Of a DNA stretch of 19,969 nucleotides, positions 12,596 to 19,423 are shown piece by piece (within the stretch, counting starts at the first letter, position 1; each line of letters begins with the position of its first letter). This DNA comes from JALYGK01 sp036259835 (lineage in GTDB: Bacteria; Actinomycetota; UBA4738). A program made the translations under genes and the position numbers. Where the stretch lies: assembly GCA_036259835.1 (NCBI GenBank), contig DATABA010000088.1:1-19969 (forward strand), written 5' to 3'. The notes beneath the pieces were generated by a model. The model worked only from the letters and a program-made list of their open reading frames with translations, was not told the origin of the DNA and made no database searches.

Positions 12596-14278
12596 CTACA
12601 TGAGGCTTAGGCTCGAAAGGTTCCGCATGAGATCGCTAATGACTGCCGGATCGGTCACGACGTCGACGACTGCTGGAACGCCCTCCTCGGTCGCCTTGAG
12701 CGCTCGTTCGAGCGCCGGGCGAACCTGATCCTGTTCCGTCACACGCTCGCCGTGACCGCCGACCGCCTCGGCCAGAAGGTCGTAGCGCATGTTCGAGAGG
12801 ATCGCCCCCTGATCCGCTTCGTCGCCGTACCACATTCGCTGCTCGTGGCGGACGTCCCCCCATCCGCCGTTGTTGACCACCACGATGAGGACCGGAAGGC
12901 GATGACGCGCCGCCGTATCGACCTCCATCGCCGATAGCCCGAAGGCTCCGTCGCCCGTGAAGACGAACACCGGCTCATCCGGCCGGGCGGCGCGCGACGC
13001 GATCCCGAACGGCAAGCCGACGCCCAGCGTTCCCATGGCTGAACCGATGAACAGGTTGGTGCCGGGGCGATGCGCCCTGGAGAACGCAATTCCCCACAAA
13101 ACGCTGTCGCCGCCGTCCGAGATGAATGTCGAGGGCGAATGCTCGTCCGCGAACATCGCCACTTCGCGGGCCAGCCAGCCCGGGTGGACGCCCTTCGCCG
13201 GACGGTCCGCCTCCGCGTCCCAGCTTTCACGGCTGGCTGCCGCTGCTTCCCTCGCCTGCGCCGTCCATTCGCGGTACGTCTCGGGCGCCTTGGACCATCC
13301 TTCGGTCAAGCCCTCCAGGGTCGCCCCGACGTCGCCGACGAGTTCGACGTCGGCCCGGCGACGACCCCCCAGGTTTTCCGGTCGAATGTCCACCTGGATC
13401 GCCCGGTGACCGGGCGGAAACAGGGGCGGCCCGCCATAGAGGAGGTTGGCGTTGAATCTGGAACCGAGGACAAGGGCCACGTCGGCCGAAGCCAGGGCGA
13501 CTCCGCCGTGGACCAGGCCACCGAGGCACATCGGGTGGTCATCGTCGATCAAGCCTCTCGCCGCGCTGGTCGTGGTGATTGGAATGGAGGTGGCTTCAGC
13601 GAAAGCCGTCAGGGAATCGGCGGCTCTGGAGAAGAAAGCTCCCGAGCCCGCCACGACGACGGGCCGCTCCGATTCCTGGAGCACCTCGAGTGCTCGATCG
13701 AGGCTTGGCGGGACGGCTGACGGGCCGTTATCGCGATGCCCCACCGGCCACGGTATCTGCGGTGCGGTGGCCTCAGCGGTGAACACGTCCTGCGGAATCT
13801 CGAGATACGAAACGCCAGGGGAGCCGGCTCTGCACCGGTGAACTGCTTCGGTGACGTACTCTGGAATGCGCTCCGTCTGGGTGCACGCAGCACGCCACTT
13901 CGTCACCGGCGCCACGAGCTCCAGTTGGTCGAGGTCCTGGACCGCACCACGGTGCCGCTGACGCAGCGCGGTACGTCCCGCGACCACGACGACCGGCACT
14001 CCTGCGGCGTTCGCCTCCGCGATTCCGGGCACAGCGTTCGTCAGGCCCGGGCCGGCCGTGACGGCGACCACTCCGGGTCCGGCCGTCGCGAGGGCCCATC
14101 CCTCCGCCATGAACGCCGCCCCCGCCTCGTGACGCGTGTCGATCAGTCGGAGCCCTTCGAGGCGCGCTCCGTCGAACAGCGGGAGGATGTGCCCGCCCGG
14201 CAGGCCGAAGATCGTCTGGACCCCGGCGTCTCGGAGCGCCCGGGCGGCCAGGACGCCTCCGTGCACGGGACTGGTCAT
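12596..14278 (-). CDS. Thiamine pyrophosphate enzyme, acetolactate synthase-like family
   Basis: A 560-residue three-domain TPP enzyme of the acetohydroxyacid synthase/2-hydroxyacyl-CoA lyase superfamily. The N-terminal Pyr domain has GVQTIFGLPGGHILPLFD and the catalytic Glu51 of RHEAGAAFMAEG. A central domain follows (about residues 190-340). The C-terminal PP domain carries GDGAFGLSAMEVD (442-454) and the NN pair (469-470) of the Mg-TPP motif. The FQE-equivalent segment is diverged (AVQDLDQLELVAPVTKW, residues 112-128), and the C-terminal PAVISDLMRNLSSLSLM does not settle whether it acts on acetolactate, oxalyl-CoA or 2-hydroxyacyl-CoA. A dedicated acetolactate synthase role is doubtful because no small subunit or ilv neighbour is seen. 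It is divergent from an alcohol dehydrogenase. Confidence 0.92.
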   Translation of the reverse strand: MTSPVHGGVLAARALRDAGVQTIFGLPGGHILPLFDGARLEGLRLIDTRHEAGAAFMAEGWALATAGPGVVAVTAGPGLTNAVPGIAEANAAGVPVVVVAGRTALRQRHRGAVQDLDQLELVAPVTKWRAACTQTERIPEYVTEAVHRCRAGSPGVSYLEIPQDVFTAEATAPQIPWPVGHRDNGPSAVPPSLDRALEVLQESERPVVVAGSGAFFSRAADSLTAFAEATSIPITTTSAARGLIDDDHPMCLGGLVHGGVALASADVALVLGSRFNANLLYGGPPLFPPGHRAIQVDIRPENLGGRRRADVELVGDVGATLEGLTEGWSKAPETYREWTAQAREAAAASRESWDAEADRPAKGVHPGWLAREVAMFADEHSPSTFISDGGDSVLWGIAFSRAHRPGTNLFIGSAMGTLGVGLPFGIASRAARPDEPVFVFTGDGAFGLSAMEVDTAARHRLPVLIVVVNNGGWGDVRHEQRMWYGDEADQGAILSNMRYDLLAEAVGGHGERVTEQDQVRPALERALKATEEGVPAVVDVVTDPAVISDLMRNLSSLSLM

Positions 14279-14289
14279 GAGCGGGCGCG

Positions 14290-14295
14290 AGTATA
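14290..14295 (-). promoter_or_regulatory. Candidate -10 of the TPP enzyme gene
   Basis: On the minus strand TATACT, five of six to TATAAT, ends 11 bases before the ATG at 14278. It overlaps the candidate -10 on the other strand. There is no clear Shine-Dalgarno, so the leader would be only a few bases. Confidence 0.45.
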
Positions 14296-14299
14296 GGAT
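14294..14299 (+). promoter_or_regulatory. Candidate -10 of the alcohol dehydrogenase gene
   Basis: TAGGAT, within TATAGGAT (14292-14299), ends nine bases before the GTG at 14309 and would place transcription start at or just before it. The same AGGAT could alternatively serve as a ribosome binding site for that GTG. Confidence 0.35.
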
Positions 14300-14308
14300 G
14301 CGGCTCCA

Positions 14309-15313
14309 GTGCCGGGAGAGATGCGCGCCGCAGTCTTCGAGGGCTACCGGACCATCAATGTTCGGTCAACCGCGATCCCCGAGCCCCGGCCCGGCGAGGT
14401 CCGCATCAAGGTCATCTATTGCGGGATCTGCGGTTCTGACGTGTCTCTGTTCAAGACCGGGATGCTGGGAGGGCCAGACCAAATCCTCGGGCACGAAATC
14501 GTCGGAGTGGTCGAGTTCGATCCCTCCAACAGATGGCCGGTCGGGGCGCGCGTTGTGGCGTATCCGGTACGGGGATGCGGAAAGTGCCTGTGGTGCGAAG
14601 ACGGGGAGCCGCGGTACTGCCTGGAGCCTCCGGGGTCGTGGGGCGGCCTGGCCGAGTACGTCTGCTATCCATCGAAGCACCTGATCGCCGTACCCGATCA
14701 TCTGGACGATCAGGCTGCAGCGCTCGCCGAGCCGTTCGGCGTGGCACTTCGCGCCGTGGAGCTCGCCGCAGCGAAGCGGGGAGAACTCGCGCTCGTCCTG
14801 GGGCTCGGGTCGCTGGGGTGCCTCAGCGCCGTGGGCCTCGCGGCAGCGGGCTGCCGGGTGATCGGCACGGATATCCGCGACGACCGGCGAGTGTTGGGAC
14901 TGGAGGTCGGATGCTCGGAGGTCTTCGACCCGGAGGCCGAGGATCCGTTCTGGAAGATGCTTTCGTACGACCCGCACGGTCCCAGGATCGCCTTCGAATG
15001 CTCGGGAGCGCCACAGGCGCTCCAACAGGCGTTCAACGCCTGCGGGCATGGGGGCGTCGTCGGGGTGCTCGGGATCCCGTTTGACCCGGCCGTGATCATC
15101 CCGGCGGTGTTCTCCGTGAAGGAACAGCGAGCGTTTTCGATCTCCGGGCCGTCGATTGATTCGATGCAGCGAGCGCTCGAGCTCCTGGCAGAGCGGCCGC
15201 AGACGGCGAAGATCATCACCGGAACGGTCACGCTGGACGAGGCCCAGTCGGCCTTTGCCGGGCTCGCGGAAGGCACTGGAGGGGTCAAGGTCCTCGTGAG
15301 TCCCGAACGCTGA
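14309..15313 (+). CDS. Zinc-dependent medium-chain alcohol dehydrogenase
   Basis: A 334-residue MDR enzyme that oxidises an alcohol with NAD(P). Catalytic zinc ligands are Cys41 (GICGSD) and His62-Glu63 (LGHEIVG). The structural zinc set Cys90, Cys93, Cys96 and Cys104 is present in GCGKCLWCEDGEPRYC. The Rossmann motif GLGSLG follows LALVL, and VIGTDIR suggests NAD preference from the acidic residue after the second strand. It resembles sorbitol/threonine/butanediol dehydrogenase-type proteins, but the substrate cannot be fixed. The start is GTG at 14309; an in-frame ATG at 14321 would remove four residues. It is divergent from the TPP enzyme and lies 16 bases before the MpaB-like gene, so it may be cotranscribed with the latter. 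Confidence 0.93.
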   Translation: MPGEMRAAVFEGYRTINVRSTAIPEPRPGEVRIKVIYCGICGSDVSLFKTGMLGGPDQILGHEIVGVVEFDPSNRWPVGARVVAYPVRGCGKCLWCEDGEPRYCLEPPGSWGGLAEYVCYPSKHLIAVPDHLDDQAAALAEPFGVALRAVELAAAKRGELALVLGLGSLGCLSAVGLAAAGCRVIGTDIRDDRRVLGLEVGCSEVFDPEAEDPFWKMLSYDPHGPRIAFECSGAPQALQQAFNACGHGGVVGVLGIPFDPAVIIPAVFSVKEQRAFSISGPSIDSMQRALELLAERPQTAKIITGTVTLDEAQSAFAGLAEGTGGVKVLVSPER

Positions 15314-15329
15314 CCATGGGAGCGGGCGG

Positions 15330-16229
15330 ATGAACCGAATGGTGGAGTTGGTTGCCAGGGCAGGCCTTCCGCTTCCTCCACTGGAGGTTGGAACCGCCGG
15401 TGATCCGGGCCTGTTCGGTCCCAATTCGTCGTTCTGGCGGATCGGCCGCGAGCGCGTCCTGCTGCTGGGCGGCCCCGCCGCACTTCTCCTCCAGGTCGCC
15501 CACCCGTTGATCGCTGCGGGCGTGGCCGACCAGAGCGACTTCAGGCACCACCCCTATCAGCGGCTGACGGCGACGCTCGATGCGACCCTGACCATCTCGT
15601 TTGGTGATCGCAGGCAGGCGGAAGCGGCAGCGGCTCGCGTCGCTGCCACCCACGCCAGGGTCCGCGGGACACTCCGAACCACCGTCGGCCCCGTCGCGGA
15701 GGGTACGCCGTACGACGCGGCAGACCCTGAGTTGGCCCTGTGGGTGCATGCCACTCTGGTCGAGACCGGTCTCGACACGTACCATCGTTTCGTCCAGCCG
15801 CTCACCGAGGTCCAGCGAGGCCGCTACTTCCAGGACGCCCGGTCGTTCGGAGCGCTCTTCGCCGTTGGCGACGATGTGATGCCGGCTTCGTATGAGGCAT
15901 TCCGCCGGTACGTCGAGTCCATGAAGCGCGGACGGGCATTGGCCGTGGGACCTGACGCGAAGGAGCTGGCCCGGCACATTCTCAATCCGCCGGTCCCCGG
16001 TCCGCTCACGCCGGTCTCCCGCCTTGCCCGTCTGCTGGCAGCCAGTCTCCTGCCACCGCAACTGCGAACCGCCTTCGGCCTCACCTGGACCCGTCGGGAA
16101 GCCGCGGTTCTCCGCGCCGCGGCGGCGTCCGTGCGGCTAACCCTTCCCCTGACGCCCCCTTCTGTTCGGTACTGGCCGCATTACCGCAGTGCACGGCGGC
16201 GAACAGACGCTAGGAAACTCGGGGGATAG
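15330..16229 (+). CDS. DUF2236 / MpaB-family oxygenase-like protein
   Basis: A 299-residue protein of the DUF2236 family, which includes the fungal MpaB enzyme and rubber-cleaving Lcp and is thought to bind b-type haem. Family landmarks are FWRIGRERVLLLGGPAALLLQVAHPLIAAGVADQSDF (residues 32-68, with His59-Pro60), DPELALWVHATLVETGL and YHRFVQPL. The length is typical of actinobacterial members. The substrate and reaction of most members are unknown. The ATG at 15330 has a GGGAG-type site at 15318-15322; an ATG at 15315 is immediately closed by a stop in that frame. The 16-base gap after the dehydrogenase suggests a shared transcript. A 102-base gap with a nested stem-loop follows before the phosphatase gene. 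Confidence 0.85.
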   Translation: MNRMVELVARAGLPLPPLEVGTAGDPGLFGPNSSFWRIGRERVLLLGGPAALLLQVAHPLIAAGVADQSDFRHHPYQRLTATLDATLTISFGDRRQAEAAAARVAATHARVRGTLRTTVGPVAEGTPYDAADPELALWVHATLVETGLDTYHRFVQPLTEVQRGRYFQDARSFGALFAVGDDVMPASYEAFRRYVESMKRGRALAVGPDAKELARHILNPPVPGPLTPVSRLARLLAASLLPPQLRTAFGLTWTRREAAVLRAAAASVRLTLPLTPPSVRYWPHYRSARRRTDARKLGG

Positions 16230-16255
16230 GCTTTTTTTGTCGTTAGTGCTACGTT

Positions 16256-16306
16256 CGGGCGCGAGGGGGCTACTCACGAGGACTAGCCCCTTTCAGCGAT
16301 CGCCCG
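16256..16306 (+). promoter_or_regulatory. Nested stem-loop upstream of the phosphatase gene
   Basis: An outer 6-bp stem CGGGCG (16256-16261) / CGCCCG (16301-16306) encloses a 9-bp stem AGGGGGCTA (16264-16272) / TAGCCCCTT (16284-16292) with an 11-base loop. It ends 25 bases before the GTG at 16332. It could be a terminator of the MpaB-like gene with a short T-run, or a folded 5' leader controlling the phosphatase. It does not match a riboswitch I recognise. Confidence 0.5.
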
Positions 16307-16331
16307 CTCATTCGTTGATCGTGGAGGCGGC

Positions 16332-19268
16332 GTGGCACAGGGGGGGAAACTAGGGATCGGACGCCTCAGGCGTCTCATTCGGCGCGCGCGGCCCTCCGAG
16401 GGCTACGCCTCTCCGAACGGCATGGAGGCGGCGCCGATCGACGACCCCGCCCTGCACGAAAACGGTCAGGACGCGGCGCGCCGGGCCGCGCTGGAGCTGG
16501 CCCAGGAGCAGGTGCGCCTGCGAATGCCCGAGCTCTACGTGTACCCGCTCGTGGCCGAAAACGCGCACGACATGATCACGCTCCTCGACCGGCGAGGAAA
16601 GATCTCGTACGCATCGCGCTCGTGGAGGACCACGCTCGGCTACGCGCCCGATGAGGTGATCGGCACCTCTGCGGTCGACCTGGTCCATCCGGAGGACCAC
16701 GCTGGCCTGATGGGCGTGCTGGAGGGTCTGAATGCCGAAAGCCCCATCACGGCGCAGGTGCGGGTTCGCCGAAACGACGGCGACTGGGTGGCTCTCGAGC
16801 TCTCGACCACCCTGGTTCGAGACCGAACCGGTGCCGACCTCGTCTTGGCCGTCGCCCGGGACGTCACCCAGCGGCGTCTCAGGGAGCAGGAACGGCTCGA
16901 TCGACTGGTCGAAGCCGAGGCCGGGGCCCGCGAGCGCGTCAACGAGGTCAGGCGACAGCTCACCGCGCAGGTCGCCGTGGCGAAGACGCTCGGGGAGGCC
17001 GAGACGGTGGAGGCTGCCGCCCCCGAGATCCTTCGCTGTATCGGTGAAACCCTCGGCTGGGACGTCGGCGCGCTTTGGCGGGTGGACGAACGCGAGCAGG
17101 TGCTTCGCTGCGTGGAGGTATGGAGAAGTCCTGCGGTCGATGCTCCGGCGTTCGAGCGCGCAACTCGGAGCCGCACGTTCCGGCCCGGCATCGGGCTTCC
17201 CGGACGCGCGTGGGCGTCGTCCGAGCCCGTCTGGGTAGCCGACGTCTGGACCGACTCCACGTTCGCGAGGACGGAGGCAGCGCGCGAGGGTGGAGTTCAC
17301 GGCGCCCTGGCGTTTCCGATCCTTCTCGGCGCCCACGTCATGGGCGTCCTGGAGTTGTTCAGCCGAGAAGCACGCGAGCCGGATGAAAGCCTCGTCGAGA
17401 TGCTCTCGGCGACGGGAAGTCAGATCGGTCAGTTCATTCAGCGCCGGGAAGCCGAAGCCGAACGAGGCCAGGCGCTGGACCGCGAGCGCGCCATCCGAGA
17501 GAAAGCCGACCAGGCGACGGCGCAGCTGCGCAAGCTCCAGACAATTTCCGACGCCGCGATCGCTCATTTGAGCTTGGACGACCTCCTGCACGAGCTGCTC
17601 CTTCGTGTGCGGGACGCGCTGGCGGCCGACACGGCCGCCGTCCTTCTTCTCTCGCCCGACGAGAGCGAGCTCGTCCTTCGTGCCGTCAGTGGAGGGGAAG
17701 AGGAAAGCGCGAAGGAGCCGGTTCGGGTCGCGGTCGGTGAGGGGTTCGCGGGACGGATCGCCGCCGAACGCAAACCGCGAATCATCAACGAGGTGCTAGA
17801 CGCCGACGCCGTGGCGGGCGTGCTCCGCGGAACGGTGAGTTCGCTGGTCGGTGTGCCGCTTCTCGCCGGCAATCGGCTTATCGGTGTACTCCGGGCCGCC
17901 ACGGTGCGGCCCCGCGCGTTCGGTGATACTGACGTGCGCTTGCTTGAGCTCGCGGCGATCCGCGCCGCGGTCGCCATCGAGAATGCGCGGCTGTACGAAG
18001 CGGAGAAAGAGGCACGCAGAAACGCCCTCAGGGCGGCGAGCCGAACGGTCGTCCTCCAGGCGGTGACGGCGGCCCTCTCGGAAGCAATCACCGTCTCCGA
18101 CGTCGTCCGTGTCGTACTGGAGCGCGGGTCCGCCGTCCTCGGAGCCAGTGGAGGGCTCGTTGCGATGCTGGAGGAGGACGGCGGCAAGCTCAAGGTGATC
18201 GGCGCAACCGGATACTCCGACGATCTCGTCGACAAGTGGCGAACGATCCCAATGGGCGACGCGAGCCCATTGACGGAAGCGGTTCGAACCGGCGAACCCG
18301 TTTTCGTTCAATCCCGGGCGGATTGGCAGCTGAGGTATCCGGAACTCCTGCCCGACGTTGCCGCCGGACGAAACGAGTCGTGGGCAACGGTTCCGCTGCT
18401 GGCGAAGGGGGGCGCCGTAGGCGCTCTGGGGCTGAGCTTCGGCGACCCACGCGAACCCACCGAAGACGAAGTCGCGTTCATGTTGGCCCTTGCGCGGCAG
18501 TGCTCCCAGGCCATCGAGCGGGCACGGTTGTACGAAGAGCAGACGCACGTCGCCGACACGCTCCAGAAGAGCCTGCTACCGCCGAACTTCCCGGACATGC
18601 CGGGGTTCGAGGTGGCGGCCCGATACCGCCCGGCCGGGCGTGGCATCGAGGTGGGCGGCGACTTCTACGACCTCTTCGAGGCGAAGGACGGCGCGTGGGC
18701 CGTCGTCATCGGCGACGTGTGTGGCAAGGGCCCCGAGGCGGCGGTCCTCACAGCGCTCGCTCGGTACACGGTTCGTGCAGCGGCCATGCACGAGGACCGT
18801 CCGAGCCGGATCCTGGAACAGCTGAACGAGGCGGTCCTCCGACAGGTCACCGACAACCGCTTTTGCACGGTCTGTTACGTGCGTTTGCGGCCTCATGAAG
18901 GCGGAGCACGTCTCACGGTCAGCGCCGGCGGCCACCCACTGCCGCTCCTTCTTCGGGAGGGGGGCGAGCTGGAGACGATTGGGCGTCCGGGAAGGCTCCT
19001 CGGGGTATTTCCGGAGGTTGACCTGAGCGACGAGGCCGTCGACATGCGCCCGGGAGACGCCCTGGTGCTGTACACCGACGGCGTCACCGAGGAAGGGCGC
19101 AACGGCGACCACTTCGGGATGGAACGTCTCGGTTCGGCGATTCAGGGCGCGCGGGGGCTAGATGCCATGGGAATCGTCGAGGCCGTCGAGGAGGCAGTGG
19201 TGGAGTTCCGTCCCGACGCCCCGTCGGACGACATGGCGATCCTGGTGGTTCGGGCCACGCCCGCCTAA
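16332..19268 (+). CDS. PAS-GAF-GAF-GAF-PP2C (SpoIIE-type) phosphatase
   Basis: A 978-residue sensory serine phosphatase. After a basic, low-complexity start, a PAS domain runs from about residue 70 to 180 (ENAHDMITLLDRRGKISYAS; ending LVLAVARDVTQRR). Three GAF domains follow at about 208-375, 398-560 and 575-737. They are joined by short charged helices, for example the QRREAEAERG stretch and ARLYEAEKEARRNAL. The C-terminal SpoIIE/PP2C domain (744-976) has LQKSLLPP, VGGDFYDLF (Asp777, Asp780), GDVCGKG (Asp795), DGVTE (Asp916) and SDDMAIL (Asp966, Asp967), so the metal site is intact and activity is expected. Such proteins dephosphorylate anti-anti-sigma factors in partner switching. No STAS or kinase gene is in the window, but a sigma-70 gene is next. 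It starts with GTG at 16332, GGAGG four bases upstream. Confidence 0.95.
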   Translation: MAQGGKLGIGRLRRLIRRARPSEGYASPNGMEAAPIDDPALHENGQDAARRAALELAQEQVRLRMPELYVYPLVAENAHDMITLLDRRGKISYASRSWRTTLGYAPDEVIGTSAVDLVHPEDHAGLMGVLEGLNAESPITAQVRVRRNDGDWVALELSTTLVRDRTGADLVLAVARDVTQRRLREQERLDRLVEAEAGARERVNEVRRQLTAQVAVAKTLGEAETVEAAAPEILRCIGETLGWDVGALWRVDEREQVLRCVEVWRSPAVDAPAFERATRSRTFRPGIGLPGRAWASSEPVWVADVWTDSTFARTEAAREGGVHGALAFPILLGAHVMGVLELFSREAREPDESLVEMLSATGSQIGQFIQRREAEAERGQALDRERAIREKADQATAQLRKLQTISDAAIAHLSLDDLLHELLLRVRDALAADTAAVLLLSPDESELVLRAVSGGEEESAKEPVRVAVGEGFAGRIAAERKPRIINEVLDADAVAGVLRGTVSSLVGVPLLAGNRLIGVLRAATVRPRAFGDTDVRLLELAAIRAAVAIENARLYEAEKEARRNALRAASRTVVLQAVTAALSEAITVSDVVRVVLERGSAVLGASGGLVAMLEEDGGKLKVIGATGYSDDLVDKWRTIPMGDASPLTEAVRTGEPVFVQSRADWQLRYPELLPDVAAGRNESWATVPLLAKGGAVGALGLSFGDPREPTEDEVAFMLALARQCSQAIERARLYEEQTHVADTLQKSLLPPNFPDMPGFEVAARYRPAGRGIEVGGDFYDLFEAKDGAWAVVIGDVCGKGPEAAVLTALARYTVRAAAMHEDRPSRILEQLNEAVLRQVTDNRFCTVCYVRLRPHEGGARLTVSAGGHPLPLLLREGGELETIGRPGRLLGVFPEVDLSDEAVDMRPGDALVLYTDGVTEEGRNGDHFGMERLGSAIQGARGLDAMGIVEAVEEAVVEFRPDAPSDDMAILVVRATPA
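16360..16374 (+). repeat. Short hairpin inside the phosphatase start region
   Basis: GACGCC (16360-16365), TCA, GGCGTC (16369-16374) is a perfect 6-bp stem in the first codons of the phosphatase. A near copy occurs at 19275-19289, just after the gene. Confidence 0.3.
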
Positions 19269-19274
19269 ACGTCG

Positions 19275-19289
19275 GGACGCCTCCGGCGT
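19275..19289 (+). terminator. Short hairpin after the phosphatase stop
   Basis: ACGCC (19276-19280), TCC, GGCGT (19284-19288) folds into a 5-bp stem seven bases after the TAA. No T-tract follows, so termination is weakly supported. Confidence 0.25.
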
Positions 19290-19379
19290 GGGTAGTTCCG
19301 CCGAGTCCCTCCGTTGCGGGGCGCGCGGGCGGCATAAACAAGCGTCGATAAGCGTTATTTGTGTGTTTGATGTCGAATC

Positions 19380-19392
19380 GCTTTTGAAAAGC
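19380..19392. repeat. GCTTTT-G-AAAAGC palindrome before the sigma gene
   Basis: A perfect 13-base palindrome upstream of the sigma factor gene, overlapping its candidate -35 at 19384-19389. It is an operator candidate or chance; no regulator is evident. Confidence 0.4.
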
Positions 19393-19414
19393 TGCCCGTG
19401 GGGCAGGCTAGGCT
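19384..19414 (+). promoter_or_regulatory. Candidate sigma-70-type promoter of the sigma factor gene
   Basis: TTGAAA (19384-19389) and TAGGCT (19409-19414) are 19 bases apart, longer than the ideal 17. The -10 ends nine bases before the ATG at 19424, implying a very short leader. The 6-bp hairpin CTGCCC/GGGCAG (19392-19406) lies in the spacer. Confidence 0.45.
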
Positions 19415-19423
19415 ACGGAAACC

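Noticed and set aside
12596..14278. Naming the TPP enzyme as acetolactate synthase IlvB
   Set aside because: The FQE-type segment is diverged and there is no small subunit or branched-chain gene nearby, so only the superfamily is claimed.
14366..15424. A 352-residue minus-strand open frame
   Set aside because: It is antisense to the alcohol dehydrogenase, whose zinc ligands are complete; the product is compositionally biased.
16230..16331. Riboswitch (for example c-di-GMP, c-di-AMP or cobalamin)
   Set aside because: I see only a nested stem-loop and no conserved core motif of any riboswitch class I know, so it is listed as an unassigned structure.
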